64,000 bases of DNA from Kushneria aurantia DSM 21353 (GCF_000382245.1 NZ_KB907866.1:124001-188000); one strand, 5' to 3'; shown: positions 1-9,331, numbered from the stretch's first letter. Program-made: numbers and translations. The notes: generated by a model from the letters alone, not told the origin.

Positions 1-110
1 ACAGAGTGCACATTAACGTGGCGCGTCGTTTCCGCCTCGGCGAAGCCGGCGAGGCGCAGCAGCTGCTGGCAGATCGCAGGACCACCGGTTCCACCGTGCT
101 GATTCCCTGA
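1..110 (+). CDS. Quinone oxidoreductase / zinc-type alcohol dehydrogenase family protein (C-terminal fragment)
   Basis: Only the last 35 codons lie in the window, read in the frame beginning at base 3 and ending at TGA 108-110. The tail contains RRTTGSTVLIP, the typical end of NADPH:quinone oxidoreductases (E. coli Qor ends in a very similar ATQGSSLLIP-like tail), preceded by an acidic/alanine helix of the type that closes the medium-chain dehydrogenase fold. The family reduces quinones with NADPH. Family assignment rests on this short tail only; a related medium-chain dehydrogenase is possible. The gene converges with the SDR gene on the other strand. Confidence 0.7.
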   Translation, partial: RVHINVARRFRLGEAGEAQQLLADRRTTGSTVLIP

Positions 111-118
111 ACTGTGAA

Positions 119-148
119 TGACAGCGGGCGCCGTGCCGCCCGCTGTCA
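119..148. terminator. Strong hairpin between convergent genes
   Basis: A perfect 12-bp inverted repeat (119-130 with 137-148) encloses a 6-base loop. It fills the gap between the stop codon at 110 and the SDR stop codon at 149, so it probably ends transcription from both sides. It lacks a clear T tract on either side, so intrinsic termination is not certain. Confidence 0.5.
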
Positions 149-919
149 CTACCACTCGATCGGTTGATCGTTCCAGTCCCAAAAGCTGCCGCTCTCTTCA
201 GGGCTACGTTTGCCGATCACATCGATCAGCCGTTCGGCGACGAATTCGGGCGTGAACAGCTTGCCCTGGGGCACTCGCGCCTGAAAGGGTTTTGATAGCG
301 TGGTGTCCGTGGTGCCGGGGTGCAGGCAGAGTAGAATCGCCTGCGGGTTGCGTCTTTTGAACTCCACCGCGGCGGTTTTAATCAGCATATTGTGCGCCGC
401 CTTGCTGGCTCGATAGGCGTACCAGCCGCCCATGGCGTTGTCGCCGATCGACCCTACCCGCGCCGACAGCGAGGCGATGATCGCCGGTGCCTGTGTCAGG
501 TTGTCCACCAGCCTCGACAGCAGCATGGCGGCGGTGGCGGCATTGACGTGAAAGAGATGCGCGAGGTTGTCGTATGAGAGCGACTCGAGGCGCTTTTCCG
601 GCGCTACATTCGAGGGTTGCTCGCCGCTCTCGGCGTCGTGCAGCACGCCCACTGTGTTGAAAAGCAGATGCAGTGCTTCGCCATCGAGGTGTTTGACAAG
701 CCGCTTGATGCCACGCTCGGTGGTCACATCGGCCTGTACGATTTCGGGGCGCGGAGCGTTTTCGGGCAGTGTCTGATCGGTGAGCCGAGCGACATCGCGG
801 GTGACGACGATCAGCCGGCCCAGCCGCTCGTCATCGGCCAGTTGTTGCGCCACGGCGCGACCGATACCGCCAGCGCCGACCACCAGTGCGGTGTATTGAT
901 CAGGAAGATGGGGCAGCAT
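149..919 (-). CDS. SDR family oxidoreductase, C-factor-like
   Basis: A 256-residue short-chain dehydrogenase. The N-terminal Rossmann motif VVGAGGIGRAVAQQL binds NAD(P); the catalytic YRASK (Tyr-x-x-x-Lys) motif sits near residue 160 with a serine-containing SLSAR segment before it; HPGTTDT follows. The end (WDWNDQPIEW) and overall layout resemble the C-factor/CsgA-like subgroup of SDRs found in many proteobacteria. The substrate is unknown. The reading frame stays open upstream to 1138 inside cydC, but the Rossmann fold begins right after the ATG at 919, so I chose that start. It lies 70 bases downstream of cydC on the same strand and may be read through from it. Confidence 0.85.
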   Translation of the reverse strand: MLPHLPDQYTALVVGAGGIGRAVAQQLADDERLGRLIVVTRDVARLTDQTLPENAPRPEIVQADVTTERGIKRLVKHLDGEALHLLFNTVGVLHDAESGEQPSNVAPEKRLESLSYDNLAHLFHVNAATAAMLLSRLVDNLTQAPAIIASLSARVGSIGDNAMGGWYAYRASKAAHNMLIKTAAVEFKRRNPQAILLCLHPGTTDTTLSKPFQARVPQGKLFTPEFVAERLIDVIGKRSPEESGSFWDWNDQPIEW

Positions 920-989
920 GAAATTTTCCGGACTCTCGCTTGCAGGGTGGGCGGGTCTGACCCTGTGAGCCTGGTCGAAAAGGGTGCTG

Positions 990-2747
990 TCAGCCAGTCG
1001 CGGGGAACAGTCGCGTTGGTTCGAAATGGCGCTGCAGCGCCGCCAGCCGGCTGGCGGGGTTGTCGAGCAGCGTTTGCGGCGACCCCTGCTCGATGATGCG
1101 CCCACCATCGAGTACGGCAACCCGGTCGAAATGCTCAAGCTGCGCCGGCTTGTGGGTAATCACGATCAGGGTTCGACCGGTACAGCGGCGGCGAATGGTG
1201 TCCAGTACCCGCGCCTCGGTCGCTTCATCGAGGCCCTCGGTGGGTTCATCGAGCAGTACCACGGGGGCTTGCCGCAGCAGCGCGCGGGCCACGCCGAAGC
1301 GACGCAGTTGGCCTCCTGAAAGTGAGCTGCCGCGCTCGTCGGGGTAGTCATCCAGGCCGTCCGGCTGCTGCGCCAGCCACTCATCCAGGCCAAGCTCTGC
1401 CAGCAGCGCGTGAATGGCGTCGTCGCTGATGTCCGGATCACCCATGGTGAGATTGTCGCGGAAGGTCTCGCCGAAAAGATGGGTCTCCTGGGGAGCGACG
1501 CTGAACTGCGCGCGCAGGGTGGCTTCGTCGAATGCATCCAGTGCCACGCCGCCCAGCCGAATATCGCCGCTGTCGGGCTCGACAAAGCGTACCAGGGTGT
1601 TGAAAAGGGTGGTCTTGCCGCCTCCGGATGGTCCCTGTATGACCAGCTGCTCACCCGCTTCGATGCACAGATCGAGGCCCTCAAGCGTTGACCTGTCGGC
1701 GTCGAGGCTTACCTTCAGCGCCTCGATCTCCAGCCGGCTGCCGCTCGGTGGCGGTGCTCCCCGATCGGGGAAAGCTATCTCCGGCACGCTCTGCTCGACC
1801 GCCTCGATACGCTCGGCGGCGCGCTCGATACGGCCCAGGTGCTGCCACGCCTGGGGCAGCATTGCCACCGCCTCGAAGGCGCCCATCACCGCCAGTCCCA
1901 TCAGCGCGATCAGGGTGGGGTCGAGGCCGTGGTGGGTCGACCACCAGGCGCCCAGCGCCAGCACGCCGCTGAGAGTCAGGCCCAGCATCAGGCCGGAGAG
2001 CAGTTGGGCGTTGCCCCACTGCCGTGCCAGACGGTATTCACAGTCGTCACGCGCGCGCTGCGCGTCGAGCAGTGCGTCGACCTCGGGCTGCCAGCGGCCG
2101 TAGAGCAGTAGTTCGGAGAAACCGCCGAGACGCTCCAGCAGTCGCGTGCGAATTGCCGTGTTATAGCGCTGCCAGCGATCGGAGAGTGGTCGACCGCTGC
2201 GCTGTGCCAGCCAGGGGCCGAGCAGCCCTGCGATTAGCAGCATCAGGGCGGCAAAGACGCCGATCGGCACGGCAAAGGCGCCGATAATCACGCCGCACAG
2301 CACCACCCCCAGCAGGGCGACGATGGAGGGCGTCAGCACGCGCAGATAGAGGGCGTCGAGGGCATCGACATCGGCGGTCAGGCGCGTCATCAGCTCGCTT
2401 TCACCAAAGCGCTGCAGGGCGGCAGGGGAGAGCGGTTCGAGGCGCTGGTAGACGCTTCTGCGCAGCTTTGACAGCAGTCGAAAGGTGGTGTCATGGGTCA
2501 CCAGCCGCTCGGCGTAGCGGGTGGCGGTGCGCGACAGGGCGAAAAAGCGCACCCCGGCGGAGGGCAGCATATAGTTGAAGCTGGCGGCGGTCAGGCCGGC
2601 CACGGCGGCCGCGGAGAGAAACCAGCCGGAAAGTGCCAGCAAGCCGATGCCGGCCGCCAGCGCCAGCAGCTGCAGGACAATGCCCAGCGCCGGCCGCGGC
2701 GACCAGGGTTTCATTTGCGCAAGCCAGGGGGCGAGACGTTTCAGCAT
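990..2747 (-). CDS. cydC: Thiol reductant ABC exporter subunit CydC
   Basis: A 585-residue half-transporter: an N-terminal six-helix ABC transmembrane domain (about residues 1-310) and a C-terminal ATPase with Walker A GPSGGGKTT, signature LSGGQ and Walker B VVLLDEPTEGLD, followed by the switch histidine in ITHKP. CydC pairs with CydD to export glutathione and cysteine to the periplasm, which is needed for heme insertion and assembly of cytochrome bd oxidase. Its ATG overlaps the cydD stop by one base (TGATG), indicating translational coupling. The cytochrome bd genes themselves are not in the window. Confidence 0.93.
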   Translation of the reverse strand: MLKRLAPWLAQMKPWSPRPALGIVLQLLALAAGIGLLALSGWFLSAAAVAGLTAASFNYMLPSAGVRFFALSRTATRYAERLVTHDTTFRLLSKLRRSVYQRLEPLSPAALQRFGESELMTRLTADVDALDALYLRVLTPSIVALLGVVLCGVIIGAFAVPIGVFAALMLLIAGLLGPWLAQRSGRPLSDRWQRYNTAIRTRLLERLGGFSELLLYGRWQPEVDALLDAQRARDDCEYRLARQWGNAQLLSGLMLGLTLSGVLALGAWWSTHHGLDPTLIALMGLAVMGAFEAVAMLPQAWQHLGRIERAAERIEAVEQSVPEIAFPDRGAPPPSGSRLEIEALKVSLDADRSTLEGLDLCIEAGEQLVIQGPSGGGKTTLFNTLVRFVEPDSGDIRLGGVALDAFDEATLRAQFSVAPQETHLFGETFRDNLTMGDPDISDDAIHALLAELGLDEWLAQQPDGLDDYPDERGSSLSGGQLRRFGVARALLRQAPVVLLDEPTEGLDEATEARVLDTIRRRCTGRTLIVITHKPAQLEHFDRVAVLDGGRIIEQGSPQTLLDNPASRLAALQRHFEPTRLFPATG

Positions 2748-4522
2748 CAGCGGGCCTCCTCGATGACATCCCGGGCGGCGGCACGCAATATGCCCGCTTC
2801 GCGCAGTGCCGCGGGGCTGTCCAGCGCGCGGCGCTCGCCACCTTCGAGCAGCAGCACCCGATCGGCCAGTGCCAGCAGTTCGAGACGGTGAGTCAGCACC
2901 ACCAGCGTGCGGCCGTGGCGCAGGCGTTGGAGCGCCTGCAGGACCAGCGCTTCGCTTTCACTATCGAGGCTGGCGGTGGGCTCGTCGAGCAGTACCACCC
3001 GGGCGTCGCGCAGGAAGGCGCGCGCCAGTGCGATGCGCCTTGCCTCGCCTCCCGAGACGGCACGGCCGCCTTCGCCCAGCGGCGTGTCGAGTCCGGCCGG
3101 CAGCCGGCTCAGCCAGTCGCCCAGCGCCGCCTGCTGCAGCGCGTCATGCAGTGCGTTGTCGTCGGCATCGGGGGCGGCGAGGCGCAGATTGTCGCCAAGG
3201 CTGCCGGAGAGAATAACCGCCGACTGCCCCACCCAGGCCAGCTCGCGCTGCCAGTCGCCGGCGTCGATCGCGCCGAGCGCGCGCGGGTCGGCGCCGTCAT
3301 CGACGGTCACTTCGCCGGCCTTGAGCACCATAAAGCCCATCAGCACGTTGAGCAGGCTGGACTTACCGGCGCCGCTGGGGCCGATCACTGCCAGCGTTTC
3401 GCCGCCGCGGATATCCAGTTCGAGCCCTTTCAGCGCCGGCTCATGACGCCCGGCATAGCGCGCCGTCACTCCGCTCAGGCGCAGTCCCACAGCGCCGCTG
3501 GCCCGCCACGGCACCTGCCCCTCACGCTCGGCGACCGGCTGATGCAGCAGTCCCAGCAGATCCTCGGCGGCGGCCTCGGCCTCGGCCTTCGAGTGATAGA
3601 GGGTGCCCAGGTCGCGCAGCGGCTGGTAGTACTCGGGTGCCAGCACCAGCATGAAGAGGCCGGCGAACAGCGACAGACCGCCGCCGTAGACGCCGAAATC
3701 GAACTGCCCTAGATAGACAAAGCCGATATAGAGCGCCAGCAGGGCGATTGACACCGAGGCAAAAAACTCCAGCACGGTGGAGGAGAGAAAGGCGAGGCGC
3801 AGCACCCGCATGGTGCGTCGACGAAAGTTTTCGGAACTGGCGTGAACACGTTCGGCGTGTGCCTTGCCGCGATTGAAAAGACGCAGGGTGGAGAGACCGC
3901 GTAGGGTGTCGAGAAAGTGACGGCTCATGCGCGTCATCTCACGGAACTGATCCTCCTGACGCTTTTTAGCGCCCAGCCCGACCATCGCCATGTTGAGCGG
4001 AATCAGCGGGCCGGTGACCAGTAGAATCAGCCCGGCGGCCCAGCTGAGTGGGAACACCGCAAGCACAATGATGGCGGGAGTGATGGCGCACAGCATCATC
4101 TGTGGACGATAGTCGGCGTAATAGCCCTGCAGGGCATCGACCTGATCCCATATCCGGTTGCCGAGAGTGGCACTGTGTTGGCGTCGTACCCGGATCGGCC
4201 CCAGCGCGGCCAGCCGCTCCAGCAGTTCACGGCGCACCGACTGGCGGATCTCGATGCCGGCGCGGGCACCGGCAATGGTACGCGCACGGGTAAGCGCGCC
4301 GCGCGCCACGAAGGCGAAGGGCAGGATCACCAGCGGCACCAGTACGCTGGTAAAAACGGCGCCGTCAATGGTCATGCGCTGCGCCACAGTGGCAATGCAC
4401 CAGGCCTGAACCAGCAGCACCAGCGTCGAGCCGGTACCGGCCAGTATCGACAGTCGGCTCCAGTGCGCACCGCGACGGGCGGTACGGGTCAGCCACTGAC
4501 GGGGAGTTTCGCTCGCAGCCAT
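2747..4522 (-). CDS. cydD: Thiol reductant ABC exporter subunit CydD
   Basis: A 591-residue ABC half-transporter, first gene of the cydDC pair. Transmembrane helices fill about the first 310 residues; the nucleotide-binding domain shows Walker A GPSGAGKSS, signature VSGGEARR, and Walker B VVLLDEPTASLD with a following LTHR switch. CydD heterodimerises with CydC in the inner membrane to move glutathione/cysteine outward. The length and the cysteine-poor N-terminus are normal for the family. It is divergent from gltX with about 170 bases between, which must hold both promoters. Confidence 0.93.
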   Translation of the reverse strand: MAASETPRQWLTRTARRGAHWSRLSILAGTGSTLVLLVQAWCIATVAQRMTIDGAVFTSVLVPLVILPFAFVARGALTRARTIAGARAGIEIRQSVRRELLERLAALGPIRVRRQHSATLGNRIWDQVDALQGYYADYRPQMMLCAITPAIIVLAVFPLSWAAGLILLVTGPLIPLNMAMVGLGAKKRQEDQFREMTRMSRHFLDTLRGLSTLRLFNRGKAHAERVHASSENFRRRTMRVLRLAFLSSTVLEFFASVSIALLALYIGFVYLGQFDFGVYGGGLSLFAGLFMLVLAPEYYQPLRDLGTLYHSKAEAEAAAEDLLGLLHQPVAEREGQVPWRASGAVGLRLSGVTARYAGRHEPALKGLELDIRGGETLAVIGPSGAGKSSLLNVLMGFMVLKAGEVTVDDGADPRALGAIDAGDWQRELAWVGQSAVILSGSLGDNLRLAAPDADDNALHDALQQAALGDWLSRLPAGLDTPLGEGGRAVSGGEARRIALARAFLRDARVVLLDEPTASLDSESEALVLQALQRLRHGRTLVVLTHRLELLALADRVLLLEGGERRALDSPAALREAGILRAAARDVIEEAR

Positions 4523-4690
4523 TTGGGCTCCATCCAGGGTACGCCATTAGTATCGACGCAACATGAGCGCGCGCCAAGCGACGGCTTGTCGCACCTGCCG
4601 GCGCACCATCCGAGGTAGCGAGGCGCTTGCCCTGATAGCCCGCCCTCGACCTACAATGGTGCCACTTTTTTCCCGGAGCAGTTGATTGTC

Positions 4691-6178
4691 ATGACGGTAC
4701 GCACCCGTATTGCCCCTTCACCCACCGGTGATCCCCATGTCGGCACCGCCTATGTGGCGCTTTTTAACCTCTGCTTTGCGCGTCAGCACGGCGGTGAGTT
4801 CATCCTGCGCATCGAGGATACCGACCGGCAGCGCTCGACGCCGGCATCGGAGCAGATGATTCTCGACTCGCTGCGCTGGCTGGGTATCGAGTGGAGCGAG
4901 GGGCCGGATGTCGGCGGCCGCCACGGCCCCTATCGGCAGAGCGAGCGCGGCGATATTTATACCGCTCACGTCGACAGGTTGCTGGCCAGCGGCCACGCCT
5001 TTCGCTGCTACCGCAGCGGTGAGGAGCTCGATCGCATGCGCGACGCGCGCAAGGCGCAGGGGCTCTTTACCGCGCTCAAGCCCGCCGATCTCTATCTTGA
5101 TGACGCCGAGCGCGAGCGCCGCGAGCGCGAAGGCTGGCCGTCAGTGGTGCGCATGAAGGTGCCGGAGGAGGGCAGCTGCCGTTTTCATGACATGCTGCGC
5201 GGCGAGATCGAGCTCGACTGGGCGCAGGTCGACGCCCAGATCCTGCTCAAGTCGGACGGCATGCCCACCTATCATCTGGCCAACGTGGTGGATGACCATT
5301 TGATGGGCATCACCCACGTGCTGCGCGGCGAGGAGTGGATCAACTCGGCGCCCAAGCATCTGCTGCTGTACGACTACTTCGGCTGGCAGATGCCCGAGCT
5401 GTGCCACCTGCCGCTGTTGCGCAACCCGGACAAGTCCAAGCTCTCCAAGCGCAAGAACCCCACCTCGATCAATTACTACCGGCGCATGGGCTATCTGCCA
5501 CAGGCGGTGGTCAACTATCTGGGGCGAATGGGCTGGTCGATGCCCGACGACCGGGAGAAGTTCACGCTGGACCAGATGATGGCGAACTTCGACATTCAGC
5601 GCGTCTCGCTGGGCGGTCCGGTGTTCGATCTCGACAAGCTGACCTGGCTCAACGGTGTCTATATCCGCGAGGATCTCGACGACGCGGCGTTTTTGCGCCA
5701 CCTGATGCAGTGGGCCTTCAACGAAACGTATGTCGAGCAGATTCTGCCTCAGGTGCGTCCGCGAGTGGAGACGCTTGCCGAGGTCATGCCGCTGGCAGGG
5801 CACTTTTTCTCTGGCTTGCCGGCGATCAGTGCCGAGCAGTTCGATGCTACGGGAATCGAACGTGAACGGCTGGTGACGCTTTTGCAGTTCCTGCTGTGGC
5901 GGCTGGAAGCGCTGCGCGAATGGGACAAGGAGCATCTACTGGCCGAGGTGAAGCTGTTGGCGGCGCACTTTGAGCTGAAAATGAAGGCTTTTCTCGCGCC
6001 GGTGTTCATTGCCGTGACCGGCAGCCAGACATCGACTTCAGTAATGGACGCCATGGCGATTCTGGGCTCCGACATGACCCGTGCGCGTCTGCGCCACGCG
6101 ATCGGGGTGCTGGACGGAGTATCGAAAAAGCAGGCAAAGGCGCTGGAGAGAGCCTATCGGGAGCTGCCGGCGTCATGA
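4691..6178 (+). CDS. gltX: Glutamate--tRNA ligase
   Basis: A 495-residue class I aminoacyl-tRNA synthetase that charges tRNA-Glu with glutamate. The HIGH-type signature appears as [13 protein letters not shown] near the N-terminus, and the KMSKS-type loop as [10 protein letters not shown] near residue 250. The EDTDR segment that contacts glutamate is present. A TTG at 4682 is in frame but lies only 3 bases from the GGAG at 4675-4678, so the ATG at 4691 is preferred (spacing 12). tRNA-Glu, its substrate, is encoded just downstream. The protein is of the ordinary gammaproteobacterial length. Confidence 0.96.
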   Translation: MTVRTRIAPSPTGDPHVGTAYVALFNLCFARQHGGEFILRIEDTDRQRSTPASEQMILDSLRWLGIEWSEGPDVGGRHGPYRQSERGDIYTAHVDRLLASGHAFRCYRSGEELDRMRDARKAQGLFTALKPADLYLDDAERERREREGWPSVVRMKVPEEGSCRFHDMLRGEIELDWAQVDAQILLKSDGMPTYHLANVVDDHLMGITHVLRGEEWINSAPKHLLLYDYFGWQMPELCHLPLLRNPDKSKLSKRKNPTSINYYRRMGYLPQAVVNYLGRMGWSMPDDREKFTLDQMMANFDIQRVSLGGPVFDLDKLTWLNGVYIREDLDDAAFLRHLMQWAFNETYVEQILPQVRPRVETLAEVMPLAGHFFSGLPAISAEQFDATGIERERLVTLLQFLLWRLEALREWDKEHLLAEVKLLAAHFELKMKAFLAPVFIAVTGSQTSTSVMDAMAILGSDMTRARLRHAIGVLDGVSKKQAKALERAYRELPAS

Positions 6179-6185
6179 CACTTTA

Positions 6186-6214
6186 TTGACGCCGTTAACC
6201 GCGGTCTGTAATAT
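6186..6214 (+). promoter_or_regulatory. Promoter of the tRNA-Ala/tRNA-Glu operon
   Basis: TTGACG (6186-6191), a 17-base spacer, and TAATAT (6209-6214) preceded by TG. A GC-rich stretch (GCGCCCCG) follows the -10, the discriminator type typical of stringently controlled stable-RNA promoters. The first tRNA starts about 36 bases after the predicted start point. Confidence 0.7.
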
Positions 6215-6256
6215 GCGCCCCGTTCCTGACGCAGCGTCTCCAGAGCGTGCAGGTAC

Positions 6257-6332
6257 GGGGCCTTAGCTCAGCTGGGAGAGCGCGACACTGGCAGTGTCGA
6301 GGTCAGCGGTTCGATCCCGCTAGGCTCCACCA
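6257..6332 (+). tRNA. tRNA-Ala (GGC)
   Basis: A 76-base cloverleaf including encoded CCA. The acceptor stem GGGGCCT pairs with AGGCTCC (one G-T), the anticodon stem CGACA pairs with TGTCG, and the loop CTGGCAG gives anticodon GGC for alanine codons GCC/GCU. The T loop TTCGATC is canonical. Confidence 0.96.
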
Positions 6333-6341
6333 TCCTTTTGC

Positions 6342-6417
6342 GTCCCGTTCGTCTAGTGGTCCAGGACACCGCCCTTTCACGGCGGTAACAGGGGTTCGAA
6401 CCCCCTACGGGACGCCA
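6342..6417 (+). tRNA. tRNA-Glu (TTC)
   Basis: A 76-base cloverleaf with encoded CCA. Acceptor GTCCCGT pairs with ACGGGAC; anticodon stem CCGCC/GGCGG encloses CTTTCAC, anticodon TTC for glutamate. It lies nine bases after tRNA-Ala and is probably co-transcribed. The gltX-tRNA-Ala-tRNA-Glu order is familiar in gammaproteobacteria. Confidence 0.96.
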
Positions 6418-6811
6418 TCCTCTCTTGTAGCTTTTGAATATCCCTCTCGTACTGTCTTTGTCCCGGCGGCAGGTTGCTGTCAGCTTTCTCATACAGGCTA
6501 AATCGGACTCATTCAAGGCTTGACACAGGCAAAAACTGTCCACCGCGTGGCGTTTTTGCCGGTGAGAAGAGGATATGCCCGCTGGCGACGATCTCAAGTG
6601 TTTGATATTCCATAAACCCTTTCTATTCAATCACTTACGATTGGTCAAAAATTATCCAATCTGTTGGGGAGGCCCGGGAGATGGCGTTTTTGAGACGTTC
6701 TTCATCCGTTATAAACAGGGTTATCCACAGAAAGTGTGGACAATGATCGAGGCGCCTAGGGCGTTGTCTTCAAGGAGCGCTGTGGCGATCTCGAGGCCGT
6801 TCGACGAACAT
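6418..6811. other. Intergenic region with an AT-rich core and paired DnaA-box-like sites
   Basis: No convincing gene; the open frames here are tRNA shadows or low-quality. A 9-bp inverted repeat (6528-6536 with 6552-6560) encloses a smaller CCAC/GTGG stem and could end the tRNA transcript, although its T run lies within the stem. The stretch about 6590-6670 is much more AT-rich than its surroundings. A perfect DnaA-box sequence TTATCCACA occurs at 6721-6729, followed 6 bases later by TGTGGACAA (6736-6744), the near-match in the opposite orientation. Confidence 0.5.
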
Positions 6812-6836
6812 AAAAAAGGCCGTCTCTGGAACGGCC
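6812..6836 (-). terminator. Intrinsic terminator of gltA
   Basis: Read on the minus strand: stem GGCCGT / ACGGCC with a 7-base loop, then a run of six T before ATG. It lies 25 bases beyond the gltA stop. Confidence 0.85.
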
Positions 6837-6860
6837 CTGGTGGCTGGAGAGCTGCGGGCT

Positions 6861-8150
6861 TTAGCTGCTGACAGGATAGTCGCGTTGTGTGTAGCCCTTG
6901 TAGAGCTGGCGCGGGCGACCGATGCGCGTGCCCATCGTGATCATCTCGTTCCAGTGCGAGATCCAGCCGGTAGTGCGTGCTACGGCGAAGATGACGGTGA
7001 ACATGTTTTTCGGAACGCCCAGCGCGCGCAGGATGATACCGGAGTAGAAGTCGACGTTGGGATAGAGCTTGCGCTGGATGAAGTAGTCATCCTCGAGCGC
7101 TATCTCCTCGAGGCGTTTGGCGATCTTGAGCTGCGGGTCGTCGCCCATGCCGAGCTCTTCCAGTACCTCGTCACAGGTCTGCTTCATCACTTTCGCGCGC
7201 GGGTCGAAGTTGCGATAAACGCGGTGGCCGAAGCCCATCAGGCGGAAGGAGTCCTGCTTGTCCTTGGCGCGGTCGACGAAGCGCTGAATATTCTCTTCGG
7301 ACTCATCGCCGATCTCCGCCAACATGTTGAGTACCGCTTCATTGGCGCCACCGTGAGCGGGGCCCCAGAGCGCAGCGATGCCGGCGCTGATACAGGCGAA
7401 GGGGTTGGCGCCGGTGGAGCCGGCCAGCCGCACCGTGGAGGTTGAGGCGTTCTGCTCATGGTCGGCGTGCAGCATGAAGATGCGATCCATCGCCTTTGCC
7501 GCCACCGGATTGACGCGATACTCCTCGCAGGGATTGCTGAACATCATATAGAGGAAGTTTTCGGCGTAATTCAGGTCGTTGCGCGGATAGGCAAAGGGTT
7601 GACCAATGTTGTACTTGTAGCACATCGCCGCCAGCGTCGGCATCTTGGCGATCAGTCGAATCGCAGAGACCGTGCGGTCGTACTCCTGGGTGATGTCGAG
7701 ATTGTCGTGATAGAAGGCCGAAAGGGCGCCGGCCACGCCGCACAGTACCGCCATGGGGTGGGCGTCGCGACGAAAGCCCTTGAAGAAGTTGGCAATCTGC
7801 TCGTGCACCATGGTGTGGCGCGATACGCTGTAGCGAAACTCTTCATACTGTGTTGTGTCGGGCAGTTCGCCGTTGAGCAGCAGATAGCTCATCTCGGTGT
7901 GGTTGGAGTGCTCCGCCAGCGATTCAATGGAGTACCCGCGGTGCAGCAGAATCCCGTTGGCGCCGTCGATGAAGGTGATCCCGGATTCGCAGGCGGCGGT
8001 GGATACAAAGCCGGGATCGTAGGTGAAGTAACCGTGATCGATCAGGCCACGGACATCCACGACGTCGGGGCCCGCGGTGCCCGAATAGACAGGCAATTCG
8101 ACGGTCTGATCCAGTCCATCGATATTGAGCGTCGCCTTTCTCTCAGCCAT
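6861..8150 (-). CDS. gltA: Citrate synthase (type II)
   Basis: A 429-residue citrate synthase that condenses oxaloacetate with acetyl-CoA at the entry of the TCA cycle. Family signatures are [10 protein letters not shown] (catalytic His region), [27 protein letters not shown] and the aspartate-containing [13 protein letters not shown]. Length matches the NADH-sensitive hexameric gammaproteobacterial type. The frame is open to 8243, but the ATG at 8150 has a strong AGGAGG (8155-8160), so this start is secure. It is divergent from sdhCDAB, with which it shares a 441-base regulatory region. Confidence 0.96.
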   Translation of the reverse strand: MAERKATLNIDGLDQTVELPVYSGTAGPDVVDVRGLIDHGYFTYDPGFVSTAACESGITFIDGANGILLHRGYSIESLAEHSNHTEMSYLLLNGELPDTTQYEEFRYSVSRHTMVHEQIANFFKGFRRDAHPMAVLCGVAGALSAFYHDNLDITQEYDRTVSAIRLIAKMPTLAAMCYKYNIGQPFAYPRNDLNYAENFLYMMFSNPCEEYRVNPVAAKAMDRIFMLHADHEQNASTSTVRLAGSTGANPFACISAGIAALWGPAHGGANEAVLNMLAEIGDESEENIQRFVDRAKDKQDSFRLMGFGHRVYRNFDPRAKVMKQTCDEVLEELGMGDDPQLKIAKRLEEIALEDDYFIQRKLYPNVDFYSGIILRALGVPKNMFTVIFAVARTTGWISHWNEMITMGTRIGRPRQLYKGYTQRDYPVSS

Positions 8151-8214
8151 GAGGCCTCCTCGGTCTGTATAAGCTACTGTTCTATCAGGTATGACCGCCA
8201 AAACTTGAAGGCAC

Positions 8215-8243
8215 ACTATTGGGTGGGTGTCGCCTTTTGTCAA
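8215..8243 (-). promoter_or_regulatory. Putative sigma70 promoter of gltA
   Basis: On the minus strand, a perfect TTGACA (8238-8243), a 17-base spacer, and AATAGT (8215-8220, four of six consensus bases). It would give a leader of about 57 bases to the gltA ATG. Confidence 0.55.
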
Positions 8244-8438
8244 TTGAACGCCGACACCGGCTCCCTCGTATCAATTCCGGGCTGTTCCGACCGGTCATGG
8301 CATGACATCGGAAAATGGCCGCTGGAATTGGACGGCTTCTCCTCATGATAGTTGCCGCTACCCGTGCTCGCATCCGTTCACGGCCTGATTTCGCGGTCTT
8401 GCGTTCAGGCTACAGCGATTGTTATGACGTGTGTCAAT

Positions 8439-8467
8439 TTGTCATACCGATGCCTGAGGCCTATAAT
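8439..8467 (+). promoter_or_regulatory. Sigma70 promoter of sdhCDAB
   Basis: TTGTCA (8439-8444), exactly 17 bases, then a perfect TATAAT (8462-8467). The predicted transcript has a leader of roughly 118 bases before sdhC. The -35 lies within an inverted repeat TATGAC (8423-8428) / GTCATA (8441-8446), which could be an operator. The rest of the gltA-sdhC gap (8151-8591) shows no gene. Confidence 0.75.
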
Positions 8468-8591
8468 AATCAGCCGTGTAAAGGGCATTTGCGCCTGTTG
8501 TGGCGACCTGACCTGATGCCCGAGCAAGGATAGTCAAATTACCAGCCATAAAAGCCCGTGGTTGAATCCGCGGTTCGGGAGAAAAAGCGCT

Positions 8592-8990
8592 GTGAAAACC
8601 CAACGACCCGTGTCGAGCGATAAACGACCGGTCAACCTTGACCTGTCGAGCATTCACTTTCCCCTTCCTGCCCTTATCTCCATATCCCATCGTGTTTCCG
8701 GTGTTCTTCTGTTTATCGGCCTGATCTTCATGATGTGGGCGCTGCAGGCTTCGCTGGCCTCGCCCGCCGGCTTCCAGATCGTCAGCGATACGCTGGCCCA
8801 TAATTTTTTCGCCAGGCTGGTGATGTGGGGTCTGCTGTCAGCGCTGGGTTTTCACTTCGTAGCCGGCATACGTCATCTGGTCATGGACATAGGCTATGGC
8901 GAAACGCTTGAAGGTGGTCAGCAAGGGGCCCGGCTCACGGTTATCTTCAGCATTGTGTTAATGATTCTGGCAGGAGTCTGGGTATGGTAA
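8592..8990 (+). CDS. sdhC: Succinate dehydrogenase, cytochrome b556 subunit
   Basis: A 132-residue inner-membrane subunit with three hydrophobic helices; with SdhD it binds heme b and ubiquinone and anchors the SdhAB catalytic part. The SISHRVSG motif contributes quinone-site residues, and the histidine in HFVAGIRHL is the likely heme ligand. The frame opens with TTG at 8562, but GTG at 8592 has a GGGAG (8577-8581) at good distance and gives the usual N-terminus, so I call the GTG. It is the first gene of sdhCDAB and overlaps sdhD by 7 bases. Confidence 0.9.
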   Translation: MKTQRPVSSDKRPVNLDLSSIHFPLPALISISHRVSGVLLFIGLIFMMWALQASLASPAGFQIVSDTLAHNFFARLVMWGLLSALGFHFVAGIRHLVMDIGYGETLEGGQQGARLTVIFSIVLMILAGVWVW

Positions 8991-9331
8991 GCAGCATCTT
9001 CAATCCTGGCCGCAACGGCGTTTCGGACTGGCTGATCCAGCGCGTTTCAGCGGTAGTGCTGGGTCTCTATACGCTTTTTCTGCTGGCATGGTTTCTATTC
9101 AACCCGTCGCCTGACTACTACGCGTGGGCAGGTCTTTTCGGCAGCTTCTGGATGAAGGCTTTCACGCTGCTGGCGCTGCTGTCGATTGCCGCCCACGCCT
9201 GGGTGGGGCTGTGGACCGTGGCCACCGATTACATCAAGCCTGCCGCCGTGCGTAACGGCTTCGTCATGTTCATAATCCTGGCCCTATTTGTCTTTGTCGT
9301 CTGGGGTGTTCAGGTGATTTGGGGAGTTTGA
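8984..9331 (+). CDS. sdhD: Succinate dehydrogenase, membrane anchor subunit
   Basis: A 115-residue protein with three transmembrane segments. The N-terminal [13 protein letters not shown] and the [18 protein letters not shown] segment (heme-ligand His and quinone-site Tyr-Asp neighbourhood) are the SdhD hallmarks. Its start lies within the end of sdhC and its stop is one base before sdhA, implying coupled translation. Confidence 0.93.
   Translation: MVSSIFNPGRNGVSDWLIQRVSAVVLGLYTLFLLAWFLFNPSPDYYAWAGLFGSFWMKAFTLLALLSIAAHAWVGLWTVATDYIKPAAVRNGFVMFIILALFVFVVWGVQVIWGV

Noticed and set aside
6268-6630. Minus-strand ORF of 120 codons over the two tRNA genes (ends in EPSGIEPLTSTLPVSRSPS)
   Set aside because: It is the antisense translation of tRNA-Ala and tRNA-Glu, a known source of false proteins.
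6575-6871. Plus-strand ORF of 98 codons between tRNA-Glu and gltA
   Set aside because: It runs through the gltA terminator into the gltA 3' end, has no good ribosome site and no family resemblance.
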